Numbered from the stretch's first letter, positions 42,700 through 51,594 are shown. The stretch is 64,000 bases of DNA from Rhodospirillaceae bacterium (GCA_020638575.1 JACKIH010000003.1:1469501-1533500); one strand, 5' to 3'. Notes: generated from the sequence alone by a model not told the origin. Made by a program: numbers and translations.

Positions 42700-43560
42700 A
42701 TGAAGCTCGAAGTGATTTCCCGCCGGCCTGACTACCCCAATGCCGCGCCGCCGCTGCTCTTCATTCACGGGGCCAACAGCGGCGCCTGGGTGTGGGAGCA
42801 GCACTTTCTCGACGACATGGCCGAGCGCGGCTTCGAAGCCCATGCGCTCAGCCTGCGCGGCCACGGCGAGAGCGACGGCAGGGTGTACCTGCCCTTCTGG
42901 TCGCTCAACGACTTCCTGGAGGATGTCGACCAGGTGGTCGCCACGCTCGACCGGCCGCCCATCCTGATCGGCCACTCCATGGGCGGCATGATTGCCCAGA
43001 AGTACCTTCAGTACGGTCCCTGCGCCGGGGCCGTGCTGATGGGCTCGGTGCCGCCTCTGGGGCTGATCCACACCGGGTTCGACATGGCGTGGCGCAACCC
43101 GCTGCTGTTCCAGCAAATTTCCCTGGTGCAGATGTTCGGCCCGATCTTCCCCTGGGCCGACAGCACGGTCCGCCAGATGCTGTTTTCCGACGCCATGCCG
43201 GAGCGCGAGGTCACCCGCCTGATGTCCCATTGGCAGCCGGAAAGCCTGCGCGCGGCCATGGACATGATGTGGGGCGAACCACCGTGGCACCGGCACAGCT
43301 CCGTCCCGGTGCTGGCCCTGGGCACCGATGAGGACAAGTTCACCCCGCCAAACCTGGTGGAAGCGACGGCGCGCCACTACCACGGCGAGGTGCGCATTCT
43401 CTCCGGGATCGGCCACGCCATGATGCTGGAACCGGGCTGGCGCCAGGTGGCTGACGCCCTCGCCGATTGGGTGGACGACCACTTCCTCCAGGGCTCCGAG
43501 CTGCTGGCGGCCGGCAAGGGCGAGGTGGAATACGCCATTGCCGCCTCCGCACCGGCGTAA
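42700..43560 (+). CDS. Alpha/beta hydrolase
   Basis: 286 residues. Oxyanion region LLFIHGANSGAWVWEQHFLDDMAERGFEAHALSLRGHGES, nucleophile elbow GHSMGG (~95), acid region LGTDEDKFTPP and His in GIGHAMMLEPGW complete the triad. It is an esterase or lipase-like enzyme of unknown substrate. Confidence 0.9.
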   Translation: MKLEVISRRPDYPNAAPPLLFIHGANSGAWVWEQHFLDDMAERGFEAHALSLRGHGESDGRVYLPFWSLNDFLEDVDQVVATLDRPPILIGHSMGGMIAQKYLQYGPCAGAVLMGSVPPLGLIHTGFDMAWRNPLLFQQISLVQMFGPIFPWADSTVRQMLFSDAMPEREVTRLMSHWQPESLRAAMDMMWGEPPWHRHSSVPVLALGTDEDKFTPPNLVEATARHYHGEVRILSGIGHAMMLEPGWRQVADALADWVDDHFLQGSELLAAGKGEVEYAIAASAPA

Positions 43561-43995
43561 AGCACAAGCGTGCTCGAACGCGCGCACCCGGCCGAAACCC
43601 CCTGCTTTGCCTCCGTGGCGGTGCGCGCGCCTGGTCGTCAGCAGGGATTGCCCGGCGAGTCTTTCGGATCGATCGACGCTCCAGTGGGACATTTCAGCGC
43701 CCCCACGCCGCCATGATGTCGCCTGCCGCAGCGGCGCGGGTAACCGCAGACACCGCTTGACGGGCGGTGCCGGCTACTCCTGCCCGCCGTCCCAAGGTGG
43801 CCGCGGCGTCGCCATGCGATCGCCTCGCCGACCCGCCGGCCGGGGCCCGCGGCACCCAACGACTGCCACAAATTGGGTCGACGATCCGTAAGACTTCTGG
43901 TTGGAATGACCGGCAGGCAAGGATCAGCGCTGCCCCTGGCCAAGGGTCAGTCAACAAGGCCAGGCGGCAAAATTCACGAGGGGAGACTGAGAGGC
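43561..43995. other. 435-bp intergenic region before the PPC-repeat gene
   Basis: Both strands have open frames, but none has a family pattern or a good start. Only the ribosome site AGGGGAGACTGAGAGG ahead of 43996 is clear. GGACATTTCAGCGCCC near 43690 looks like an insertion-sequence edge, but I cannot support an element. Confidence 0.4.
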
Positions 43996-46900
43996 ATGCG
44001 TCATACCTGTTCATGGGCCCTGGTCCCGGTGATCAGCATCGGGCTCGGCGGCACAGCATTCGCGGACGACTATCCCAACCACGCCGGCACCAATGGCGTG
44101 ATCTATCCCGGACAATCGGTGTACGGCACGCTGGAGAACGGCAGCGACCAGGACTGGTTCGCCATCGACCTGCAGGCCGGCATGTCCGTGACGCTGGACC
44201 TGGAAGGCCAGCGCACCAATCGGGGCTCGCTGGGCGACCCGCTGCTCGCCGTCTACGACGTCAACAACCGGGAAATCGGCCGCAACGATGACGGTGGCGA
44301 AGGCTTCAATTCGCGCCTTACCCTGACTGCTCCCTATACGGGCCGCTTCTTCGTCAGCGCCCAGTCCTTCGGGTCGAGTACCGGCAGCTACACGCTGACT
44401 GCGAGCGGCGTCGGCGGTGGTGCCCCGGTGGCGTACGACGACTACCCGGCGACCCCCGGCACCAGCGGCCGCGTGATGGTTCCGGGCCAGGTGACGGGCA
44501 ATCTGGAGAGCGGCAACGACGAAGACTGGTTCGCCATCCAGCTTAATGCCGGCCAGACCATCACCATCAGCCTTGAAGGCCAGCCGACCAATGCCGGCTC
44601 GCTGTCCGATCCGCTGCTCGGCGTCTACGACGGCTTCGGCAACCAGATCGAGCGCAACGACGACGGCGGGCAGGGCTTCAATTCGCTGCTCACCTTCACC
44701 GCGCGCCAGTCGGGCACCTACTTCCTCAGTGCCGGGTCCTTCGGCAACAACGCCGGCACCTACACCATGCGGGTCACCGGCCAGCAGCCGGTGGTGCAGG
44801 ACGACTTCCCGTCGAACCCGCAGACCAACGGCCGCCTCAACGTGCCGGGCCAGACCGGCGGCAACCTGGAAACCGGCGACGACCAGGACTGGTTCGCCGT
44901 GCAGCTTCAGCCGGGCGCCCCGGTGACCTTCGACCTGGAAGGCCAGCGCACCAACCGCGGCACCTTGGGCGACCCGTACCTGCGCATCTTCGACCAGTAC
45001 GGCAACGAGCTGGACCGCAACGACGACGGCGGCGAGGGCTTCAATTCCCGCCTGCAGTTCGTCGCTCCCCAGTACGGCACCTACTTCGTGTCGGCCGGCT
45101 CCTTCGGCAGCTCTGCGGGCACCTATACGCTGAGCGCGTCGGGTGGCGCCCCGCCGCCGCCGCCGGACGACTATCCGTCGACCGCGCAGACCAACGGCCG
45201 CCTCAACGTGCCGGGCCAGACCACCGGCAACCTGGAGACCGGCGATGACCAGGATTGGTTCGCCGTGCAGCTTCAGCCGGGTGCCCCGGTGACCTTCGAC
45301 CTGGAAGGCCAGCGCACCAACCGCGGCAGCCTCGGCGACCCGTACCTGCGCATCTTCGACCAGTACGGCAACGAGCTGGACCGCAACGACGACGGCGGCG
45401 AGGGCTTCAATTCCCGCCTGCAGTTCGTCGCTCCCCAGTACGGCACCTACTTCGTGTCGGCCGGCTCCTTCGGCAGCTCCGCAGGCACCTATACGCTGAC
45501 CGCGTCGGGTGGCGCTCCGCCGCCGCCCCAGGACGACTATCCCTCGACGCCGCAGACCAACGGCTACATCAGCGTGCCCGGTTCGGTGACCGGCAACCTG
45601 GAAACCGGCGACGACCAGGACTGGTTCGCCGTGCAGCTTCAGGCGGGCATGCAGGTGACCATCGACCTGGAAGGCCAGCCGACCAACCGCGGCAGCCTGA
45701 GCGACCCGCTGCTGCGCGTGTACGACCAGTACGGCAGCGAGATTGCCGCCAACGACGACGGCGGCGACGGCTTCAACTCCCGCCTGCAGTTCGTGGCTCC
45801 GGGCCCCGGTACCTACTTCCTCGGCGCCGGCTCCTTCGGCAACAACGCCGGCACCTACACCATGACGGTGACCGGGTCCGCCCCGCCGCCGCCGCCGCAG
45901 GACGACTATCCGTCGACCCCGCAGACCAACGGCTACATCAACGTGCCCGGTTCGGTGACCGGCAACCTGGAAACCGGCGAGGACGAAGACTGGTTCGCCG
46001 CCCAGCTCCAGGCCGGTGCCAACTATACGATCGACCTGGAAGGCGAGCGGACCAACCGCGGCAGCCTGGGCGATCCGCTGCTGGTCGTCTACGACAGCTT
46101 CGGCAACGAGATCTCCCGCAACGACGATGGCGGCGAGGGCTTCAACTCGCGGCTCGACCTGACGGTGCCGTCTTCCGGCACCTATTTCCTCGGCGCCCGC
46201 TCCTTCGGCACCAGCTCCGGCACCTACACCTTGACGGTGGCGGGCGGTGCTCCTCCGGCGCCGCAGGACGACTACCCGGCAACGCCGCAGACGACCGGCC
46301 AGGTCAGCGTGCCCGGCTCGGTCACCGGCAACCTGGAGACCGGCGACGACGAAGACTGGTTCGCCGCCCAGCTCCAGGCCGGTGCCAACTATACGATTGA
46401 CCTGGAGGGCGAGCGGACCAACCGCGGCAGCCTGGGCGATCCGCTGCTGGTCGTCTACGACAGCTTCGGCAACGAGATCTCCCGCAACGACGATGGCGGC
46501 GAGGGCTTCAACTCGCGGCTCGACCTGACGGTGCCGTCCTCGGGCACCTACTTCCTCGGCGCCCGTTCCTTCGGCACCAGCTCCGGCACCTACACCTTGA
46601 CGGTGGCGGGTGGCGCTCCGCCGGCGCCGCAGGACGACTATGCCGACAACCCGGGTACCGCCGGCCAGGTGAGCCTGAGCGCTCCGGGTTACGGCAACCT
46701 GGAAACCGGCGATGACCACGACTGGTTCCGCGCCGACCTGGAAGGCGGAGTCACGTACGTAATCGACCTGGAAGGCCAGCCGACCAGCCAAGGCTCGCTG
46801 GGCGATCCGCTGCTCACCCTCTACGACGCCCAGGGCAACCAGGTGGGCCGCAACGACGACGGCGGCGAAGGCTTCAACTCCCGCCTGACCTTCACGCCCG

Positions 46901-47388
46901 CCGCCGCCGGCACCTACTACATCGACGCCGGCTCCTTCGGCTCGTCGACCGGCAGCTACACGCTGCGCATCGCCGCCCAGGGCGGCGAAGGCGGCGGCCA
47001 GCCGCCGACGGTGGCGCCGACCCTGCCGCCGCCGAGCGGTGACGACTTCGGCAACGCGCCGGGGGCCGCCGGGCAGATTTCGGTGGGCGGCAGCGTCGCC
47101 GGCAGCCTGGAGACCGACGGCGACGTCGACTGGTTCGCCGTCACGCTCGACGGCAACACCAGCTACACGGTGGACGTGGAAGGCCGGCGGACCAACGGCG
47201 GCACGCTGGGCGATCCGCTGGTGCGCATCTACGACGCGGCCGGCACCGAAGAGGCCATGAACGATGACGGCGGCGAGGGCCTGAACCCCCGCGTCACCTT
47301 CACCACCAGCGCCGGTGGCACCTACTACATCGGCGTCGAGGCCTTCGGCAGCGGCACCGGCACCTACACGGTGCGCGTCACCCGCTGA
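43996..47388 (+). CDS. Secreted protein of nine tandem PPC-like repeats
   Basis: 1130 residues with a signal peptide (MRHTCSWALVPVISIGLGGTAFA, cut before DDYPN). The rest is nine units of ~120 residues, each with a D-W-F core (for example SDQDWFAIDLQ), LEGQxTNxGSLxDPLLxVYD, NDDGGEGFNSRL and SGTYFLxAxSFGxxxGTYTL. These match bacterial pre-peptidase C-terminal (PPC) beta-sandwich domains, usually attached to secreted proteases; no catalytic domain is present here. The acidic NDDGG loops suggest calcium binding. Repeats 3/4 and 6/7 are nearly identical at DNA level, a sign of recent duplication. It is probably extracellular or surface-attached; function unknown. Confidence 0.85.
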   Translation: MRHTCSWALVPVISIGLGGTAFADDYPNHAGTNGVIYPGQSVYGTLENGSDQDWFAIDLQAGMSVTLDLEGQRTNRGSLGDPLLAVYDVNNREIGRNDDGGEGFNSRLTLTAPYTGRFFVSAQSFGSSTGSYTLTASGVGGGAPVAYDDYPATPGTSGRVMVPGQVTGNLESGNDEDWFAIQLNAGQTITISLEGQPTNAGSLSDPLLGVYDGFGNQIERNDDGGQGFNSLLTFTARQSGTYFLSAGSFGNNAGTYTMRVTGQQPVVQDDFPSNPQTNGRLNVPGQTGGNLETGDDQDWFAVQLQPGAPVTFDLEGQRTNRGTLGDPYLRIFDQYGNELDRNDDGGEGFNSRLQFVAPQYGTYFVSAGSFGSSAGTYTLSASGGAPPPPPDDYPSTAQTNGRLNVPGQTTGNLETGDDQDWFAVQLQPGAPVTFDLEGQRTNRGSLGDPYLRIFDQYGNELDRNDDGGEGFNSRLQFVAPQYGTYFVSAGSFGSSAGTYTLTASGGAPPPPQDDYPSTPQTNGYISVPGSVTGNLETGDDQDWFAVQLQAGMQVTIDLEGQPTNRGSLSDPLLRVYDQYGSEIAANDDGGDGFNSRLQFVAPGPGTYFLGAGSFGNNAGTYTMTVTGSAPPPPPQDDYPSTPQTNGYINVPGSVTGNLETGEDEDWFAAQLQAGANYTIDLEGERTNRGSLGDPLLVVYDSFGNEISRNDDGGEGFNSRLDLTVPSSGTYFLGARSFGTSSGTYTLTVAGGAPPAPQDDYPATPQTTGQVSVPGSVTGNLETGDDEDWFAAQLQAGANYTIDLEGERTNRGSLGDPLLVVYDSFGNEISRNDDGGEGFNSRLDLTVPSSGTYFLGARSFGTSSGTYTLTVAGGAPPAPQDDYADNPGTAGQVSLSAPGYGNLETGDDHDWFRADLEGGVTYVIDLEGQPTSQGSLGDPLLTLYDAQGNQVGRNDDGGEGFNSRLTFTPAAAGTYYIDAGSFGSSTGSYTLRIAAQGGEGGGQPPTVAPTLPPPSGDDFGNAPGAAGQISVGGSVAGSLETDGDVDWFAVTLDGNTSYTVDVEGRRTNGGTLGDPLVRIYDAAGTEEAMNDDGGEGLNPRVTFTTSAGGTYYIGVEAFGSGTGTYTVRVTR

Positions 47389-47459
47389 CCGGATGCGGGC
47401 CAACGGATCGCCGGGCATCACCGGCGGTCCGGCGCCCCGCTCCCCGGTGCAAACAAGGA

Positions 47460-47489
47460 AACGGCGGCGGGGTCTCCCCTGCCGCCGTT
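47460..47489 (+). terminator. Hairpin after the PPC-repeat gene
   Basis: AACGGCGGCGGGG (47460-47472) pairs with CCCCTGCCGCCGTT (47476-47489) with one bulge, followed by GCCGTTT. This is a likely intrinsic terminator with a weak T tract, 71 bp after the stop. Confidence 0.6.
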
Positions 47490-47529
47490 GCCGTTTGGGC
47501 CAGATGTCGTCTCCCAAGGATCGGGGCTG

Positions 47530-47802
47530 CTAGGGTCCGGACTCAATTACCGCATGGCCATGGTTTGTGCAGAAATCGGACAGGACTAGGAGTGAGGAGG
47601 ATGGACATGCCCACGCATATTCGACGACGAGCGACGCAGTCCTGGCCGATTTCTGCCAAATCCTCCGGACGGCTGGCGGCGTCCCGCCCCACGGCGTTGC
47701 CGAGCCCTTGCGGTGAACAGGCACCGCGGCGCGCTCAGCGCCTTGTGGGACCGAACGCCGTCAGCCGCCGTGGCTCATGGGGTAATTGAGTCCGGACCCT
47801 AG
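47530..47802. mobile_element. Miniature inverted-repeat element (273 bp)
   Basis: The ends are perfect 22-bp inverted repeats (CTAGGGTCCGGACTC... at 47530-47551 and its reverse complement at 47781-47802). Inside are further inverted blocks (GCAGAAATCGGACAGGACT near 47567 and its partner near 47638-47660). No transposase gene fits; a ~60-codon frame is doubtful. The CTAG outermost bases may include a target duplication, as with IS5-type elements. It is probably a non-autonomous derivative. Confidence 0.75.
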
Positions 47803-47836
47803 AGCCCTTTCGCCTTTGGCGAAACCGGTCCCAGCA

Positions 47837-47863
47837 GTTGGGCCGGGGGCTTCCCGGCCCAAC
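47837..47863 (-). terminator. Strong hairpin downstream of the YeeE operon
   Basis: GTTGGGCCGGG (47837-47847) pairs perfectly with CCCGGCCCAAC (47853-47863). It lies 86 bp beyond the yeeE stop on the minus strand and no T run follows, so its role as a terminator is likely but unproven. A second, weaker stem (ACCCGGCC 47870 / GGCCGGGT 47904) is next to it. Confidence 0.5.
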
Positions 47864-47948
47864 CCCGCCACCCGGCCGCGCAAGCCATTGTAAACTATTG
47901 GGTGGCCGGGTAGGGGAGAGGGCTGGTGCCGTCAAAACTTGAAACGCT

Positions 47949-48596
47949 CTACTCCGCGCCGTGGGGCGTTGCCCCCGCCGGGCTGCCGCCGCGCGGGGCA
48001 GCAGCATCGCTGTCCGACCCGCTGCCCCACACACCGGTCCCGTCCGCCCCGAGATCGCGGGTCCACGACCGCCAGCGTTCCAAGAGCACGATGCCCACCA
48101 CCAGCACCGCGGCGACGGCCAGCGCCAGGGCCCAGAAGGGCACGCCCGCCAAGTCGGCGAAGGTGAGATTGCCGTAGTCGCCCAGGTCCAGCGCGCCGTC
48201 GATCTCGGTCTTGAAGTAGCCGTAGACCATGGCGCCCAGAATGCCGCCGGCGATGACGAACAGGGAGTCACGGTAGCCGGTGCCCGCCTGGGCGAGCGCA
48301 GTGCCGGGACACGCACCGGCAATGGCGATGCCGGCCCCCAGGATCAGGCCGCCGATCAGCACCGGGCCAACCGCCAGAGCCTTCGGGTGCAGCTCCGCCC
48401 ACCCCAGGCCGTTCATGGCGGCGATCACCACCAGGCCCGTGGCCGTGGCGGTGAGGAACATCTTCAGCATGGTGAAGGTGCGGAACTGGAACTGCCCGAC
48501 CAGGGTGCCCGGCTCCAGCACCCGCGACTTCTCCAGCGCCACGCCGAACACGGCGCCCATGACCAGGCCGAGAACGACCAGACCGAGAATATCCAT
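47949..48596 (-). CDS. YeeE/YedE family sulfur transport protein, second half
   Basis: 215 residues with about five transmembrane helices. LGAGIAIAGACPGTALAQAGTGYRDSL (about 85-112) contains the conserved Cys of the YeeE/TsuA thiosulfate channel family. With 48635-49150 it makes a two-gene version of YeeE. The C-terminal ~40 residues after the last helix are a polar tail. It probably imports thiosulfate or another reduced sulfur species. Confidence 0.87.
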   Translation of the reverse strand: MDILGLVVLGLVMGAVFGVALEKSRVLEPGTLVGQFQFRTFTMLKMFLTATATGLVVIAAMNGLGWAELHPKALAVGPVLIGGLILGAGIAIAGACPGTALAQAGTGYRDSLFVIAGGILGAMVYGYFKTEIDGALDLGDYGNLTFADLAGVPFWALALAVAAVLVVGIVLLERWRSWTRDLGADGTGVWGSGSDSDAAAPRGGSPAGATPHGAE

Positions 48597-48634
48597 CTTT
48601 GAACCTCCTTACGCGAAACGGAGTGCCACGCCGA

Positions 48635-49150
48635 TCAGACGCGCCGGAACAGGCTGGCGACCAGGATGCCGCCGGCGAACATGGCAGCGACGGCGATGGT
48701 GGAGCCGACCGCGAGCTGGGCCATGCCGGAAATGCCGTGGCCGCTGGTGCAGCCGTTGGCGATGCGGGCACCGAACAGCATCACGAAGCCGCCGACAAAG
48801 GCCATCAGCGAGCGGCCCCAGAAGCTGCGGATGCCGACCAGCCGGGTCCACGCCGCGGAGAAGGACGGCCGCAGCGTGCCCGAGGCGCGGGCGGAGACAT
48901 AGGCGCCAAGGGCGATGCCGATCACCAGTGCGGACTGCCAGAAATACTTGGCATCCGTCATGTGGCGGGCGAAGTAATCGATCTGCGATGCTCCGGCATC
49001 GAAGATCGAGGCCACATAGGCGGCAGCGGTGACGAAAGACGACGATGCGCCGAGGGCGGTATCGGCCAGAAGAAAGGCCGGGATCTGCAACAGGCCGACG
49101 ATGACCCCGGCGACATAGGGTGACCAGACCCGGTCGGTGAGTGAGGGCAT
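48635..49150 (-). CDS. YeeE/YedE family sulfur transport protein, first half
   Basis: 171 residues from the ATG at 49150 with GGAGA upstream. Helices include YVAGVIVGLLQIPAFLLADTALGAS and the signature GARIANGCTSGHGISGMAQLAVGS with the conserved Cys. Ends 38 bp before the second half. It is divergent from the sulfide-sensing ArsR-type gene, which probably represses it. Confidence 0.88.
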   Translation of the reverse strand: MPSLTDRVWSPYVAGVIVGLLQIPAFLLADTALGASSSFVTAAAYVASIFDAGASQIDYFARHMTDAKYFWQSALVIGIALGAYVSARASGTLRPSFSAAWTRLVGIRSFWGRSLMAFVGGFVMLFGARIANGCTSGHGISGMAQLAVGSTIAVAAMFAGGILVASLFRRV

Positions 49151-49256
49151 GGAGCCAATCTCCCTTGCTTGTGGTGCTCTAGCGGCGTGCCCGCGCTGGT
49201 GCCTTGCCAAGACCAAGGCGATGCCGTAGCGTTGCTGCCAATCTCTGTAGCTACTT

Positions 49257-49276
49257 ATCTTCATAGGTACGAAGAT
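49257..49276. promoter_or_regulatory. Candidate BigR/SqrR-type operator
   Basis: ATCTTCATAGGTACGAAGAT is a near-palindrome just before and over the repressor start codon, in the only AT-rich part of the divergent yeeE/arsR-type region. It is suggestive of autoregulation. Confidence 0.5.
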
Positions 49277-49589
49277 GCAAGAGACGATTGCGCTCGACGG
49301 CCTATCGGAAAAGGCAGAGGACGCCGTGGCACTGCTGAAGGCGCTGGCCTCGCCGCCGCGGCTGCTGATCTTGTGTACGCTGCTGGAAGGGGAACGGTCG
49401 GTGGGCGACTTGGCGGCCCGCCTCGACATGCGGGAAGCGACGGTGTCGCAGAACCTGACGGTGCTCAGGCGCGAGCGCATCGTGGCGACGCGCCGTTCAG
49501 CCCAGACGATCTACTACAGCCTTGCCCACGAAACGGTGCGCGAGATCCTGGCGTCCCTGGCGCGCACCTTCTGCCCCTCGGCTCCCTAG
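49275..49589 (+). CDS. ArsR family repressor, BigR/SqrR (persulfide-sensing) type
   Basis: 104 residues. Winged helix at ~20-85 (SVGDLAARLDMREATVSQNLTVLRRERIV) and the YYSL wing. Two Cys, in LLILCTLLEGE (~34) and the C-terminal TFCPSAP (~100), match the pair that forms the polysulfide bridge in BigR and SqrR. Divergence from the YeeE genes supports a sulfur-responsive role. Confidence 0.83.
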   Translation: MQETIALDGLSEKAEDAVALLKALASPPRLLILCTLLEGERSVGDLAARLDMREATVSQNLTVLRRERIVATRRSAQTIYYSLAHETVREILASLARTFCPSAP

Positions 49590-49770
49590 GGTCTGGTCTC
49601 TATGGCCGCATGAACCCTGCGCACCGTTTGGCGCCGATGCATCACACTCCGGACCTCACGTCCACCCGGAGCACTCGTTGGCGACCGTCTGCCGCCGACG
49701 GGGTGGAGGTGAGAGCTGGTTCTCCGGCGGATCGCCGGAGCCGTCCCGGTCGGTTTCCTCTCTTGCCGGG

Positions 49771-50022
49771 TCAGTTTCCTCTCTTGGCATCGAGAACGGC
49801 GCGCCGGACAATATCCGCCAGCCGCTCAGGCGGTGGTTCCTCGCCAACCGGGCCATATAGCTCCTGCAGCTTGATGGCCAGGGGATCGTCCGGGTCCATG
49901 CGACCCGACCCGGTGTGGACGATCCAATCGGTGGGTTGGCGGCGTTTTGCCGTGCCGGAAACGGTGATGTCCGACGTGATGGCATAAAGCCCGCGCCTCA
50001 AGAGGTGCTTCACAGCGTTCAT
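49771..50022 (-). CDS. NepR-like anti-sigma factor (tentative)
   Basis: 83 residues (MNAVKHLLRRGLYAIT...) from the ATG at 50022 with AGGAGAG upstream. The C-terminal half DPLAIKLQELYGPVGEEPPPERLADIVRR follows the NepR pattern (I..L..LY..V..EP.P.RL..L). It is downstream of an ECF sigma gene and has a perfect GGAAC-N16-CGTT promoter, as NepR genes of the alphaproteobacterial general stress response do. No phyR is in view, so the call rests on the short motif and context. The 180 bp from the arsR-type stop to here carries only a CTCCGGCG/CGCCGGAG hairpin (49722-49740) and a 20-bp direct repeat at the gene's end. Confidence 0.5.
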   Translation of the reverse strand: MNAVKHLLRRGLYAITSDITVSGTAKRRQPTDWIVHTGSGRMDPDDPLAIKLQELYGPVGEEPPPERLADIVRRAVLDAKRGN

Positions 50023-50072
50023 GTCTCTCTCCTCACGCGTCGGTTTGCGCCCTGAAAAAGTCGTATTTGGAG

Positions 50073-50097
50073 AACGTCCGGGCAGGGGAGTTGTTCC
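50073..50097 (-). promoter_or_regulatory. EcfG-type promoter (GGAAC-N16-CGTT)
   Basis: On the minus strand, GGAAC at 50097-50093 and CGTT at 50076-50073 are separated by 16 nt, the consensus of the general-stress sigma factor EcfG. It lies 51 bp upstream of the NepR-like gene. The same motif with the same spacing occurs at 52282-52306. Confidence 0.7.
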
Positions 50098-50480
50098 CGA
50101 AACGCATGCACCGAATACCGCTCTTACGGGTGGCCGCCCCCGTGGCGGCGTCCAGCCGGACACCCAACTGATTGTAAAACAATGGGGCCTGACTGTGAAC
50201 GCCAACCCCACCCGGCGGCAGAAGTGTGACATCCGCCATTCGACATATGGACTCGGATTCCGGCACGTCGCAGACTCCGTCTTATCGTCCGGGCGTTGAT
50301 GCCTCCGCCACGCGTGGTGCGACATCATGCCCCCTCATCACCCCCTGCCCTGCCGGCGCCCGCCTTTCGGTGGCTGCTGGGACCACGCTGCCACGCGGAC
50401 AGGGCCGCAGAGCGCCTCTGCGGCCCATGTCCTTGGGCGGGGTCCCCAGGACCCGGCGGCCGGTGGGCCGCCTGCCGCCG

Positions 50481-50687
50481 TCAGGTGCGTTGGCGGCGCT
50501 GGGGGTCGGGGGTACCCGTGTGGCCATCCGAGGATCCGGGCGGTCTCGCCGCGATCTCGGACTCGTGCGGCAGAAGGGTCTTGCGCTCTCCCGCCTCCAG
50601 CCCGTGCCCGGCCACGCCGTTTGCACCATTGCGATGGTCGCCGGCATCCGGGCTGTTGAACACGAACTCAACGATCAGTGGCATCAT
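50481..50687 (-). CDS. Small hypothetical protein coupled to the ECF sigma gene
   Basis: 68 residues (MMPLIVEFVFNSPDAGDH...). Its ATG overlaps the sigma stop as ATGA, an arrangement typical of translational coupling. No recognised domain; largely polar and Gly/Arg-rich after residue 15, so it may not be real protein. If it is, an accessory or anti-sigma role would be a natural test. The region 50098-50480 shows nothing further. Confidence 0.35.
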   Translation of the reverse strand: MMPLIVEFVFNSPDAGDHRNGANGVAGHGLEAGERKTLLPHESEIAARPPGSSDGHTGTPDPQRRQRT

Positions 50688-51223
50688 GCAGCATTCGAAG
50701 TTGGCCGGCTGATGGGCGTGGCCGGCGGTGGGATGGACGGTTCCCTGTCGTTGTCGAAGTCGCGCAGCTTCGCCCGTGCGCGCGACACCCGGGATTTGAC
50801 GGTGCCGATTTCCGTACCGAGTACGGCGGCCGCCTCCCCGTAGGAAAAGCCTTCCAGGGCAACCAGCATCAGGGTTTCCCGCTCGTGGGCGGGCAGCGCT
50901 TCGATGGCGCGGGCGAAGGCATCCAGCTCCATGCACAGGTCCTGCACCGGCGGCTGCACGGATTGGTCCGCCGTGTCTTCCCATTCCACATGGACACCTC
51001 GCCTGGCGACCATGCGGCGCTGGCTCTTGAAGGTGTTGAGCAGGATCGTGAATAGCCAAGCTCGCAGGTTGGTCTCTGGGTCGAACCTGTCGATGTTGCC
51101 GATGGCCTTGAGCAGGGTCTCCTGGACCAGATCATCCGCCTGGTCGGCATCGTGGGTCAGCGACCGCGCATACCGCCGCAAGCTGGGGATGTAGCCTTCG
51201 AGTTCATCAATCGGTCGTGCCAT
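50684..51223 (-). CDS. ECF RNA polymerase sigma factor, EcfG-like
   Basis: 179 residues from the ATG at 51223 with GGAGAGG 8 nt upstream. Region 2 (LEGYIPSLRRYARSLTHDADQADDLVQETLLKAIGNIDRFDPETNLRAWLFTILLNTFKSQRR) and region 4 (LPAHERETLMLVALEGFSYGEAAAVLGTEIGTVKSRVSRARAKL) are complete. The DDLVQETLLKA and TNLRAWLFTIL patterns resemble EcfG, the general stress sigma factor of alphaproteobacteria, and two EcfG promoters lie nearby. A TATAAT box is at 51294-51289 upstream. Region 51295-51594 is AT-richer and shows no gene. Confidence 0.85.
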   Translation of the reverse strand: MARPIDELEGYIPSLRRYARSLTHDADQADDLVQETLLKAIGNIDRFDPETNLRAWLFTILLNTFKSQRRMVARRGVHVEWEDTADQSVQPPVQDLCMELDAFARAIEALPAHERETLMLVALEGFSYGEAAAVLGTEIGTVKSRVSRARAKLRDFDNDREPSIPPPATPISRPTSNAA

Positions 51224-51594
51224 TGTATCGAACCTCTCCAAGCCTCCTCAGACGACACGTTGGCCGTCGTTCGGTCACGAGGATCAATATTATAGCTGGC
51301 CAGTCGGAAATCAAAAACTTTCGTATCTGTCATTTATTGAACATCATGGCCTTACAGTAAGTCCGCAGATTGACATGATTGAGCAATGACTATGACTTCA
51401 CACAGTTATAGTAGTTCCTCCAAGACATGATCTTGCGTCGCTGGCGGAAGTACCCCCACTGCCGGAAATTGCCCGGAATACCCCACTGCCCCGCTTGGTG
51501 GCAGTTGAGTAAGTGCCGTCAGTGATTCCGATGGCGTAAACCGCTGAATCACGGTAAGTGACATATGTGGGGGTTCGGCACTGGAGGGCCGCCA

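Noticed and set aside
43670..43760. Possible insertion-sequence edge (GGGACATTTCAGCGCCC)
   Set aside because: No inverted partner, no transposase frame and no target duplication visible.
44011..47517. 1168-codon minus-strand frame opposite the PPC-repeat gene
   Set aside because: High GC and the repetitive sense gene keep the antisense frame open. The sense strand has a signal peptide and a known domain; the antisense product is low-complexity with no family pattern.
47574..47789. Small plus-strand frame inside the inverted-repeat element (MPTHIRRRATQSW...)
   Set aside because: It spans internal inverted blocks and the right terminal repeat and has no domain. It is more likely leftover sequence of a non-autonomous element than a gene.
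50226..50843. Plus-strand frame opposite the sigma gene end
   Set aside because: Overlaps a clear ECF sigma factor on the other strand; Pro/Arg-rich without pattern.
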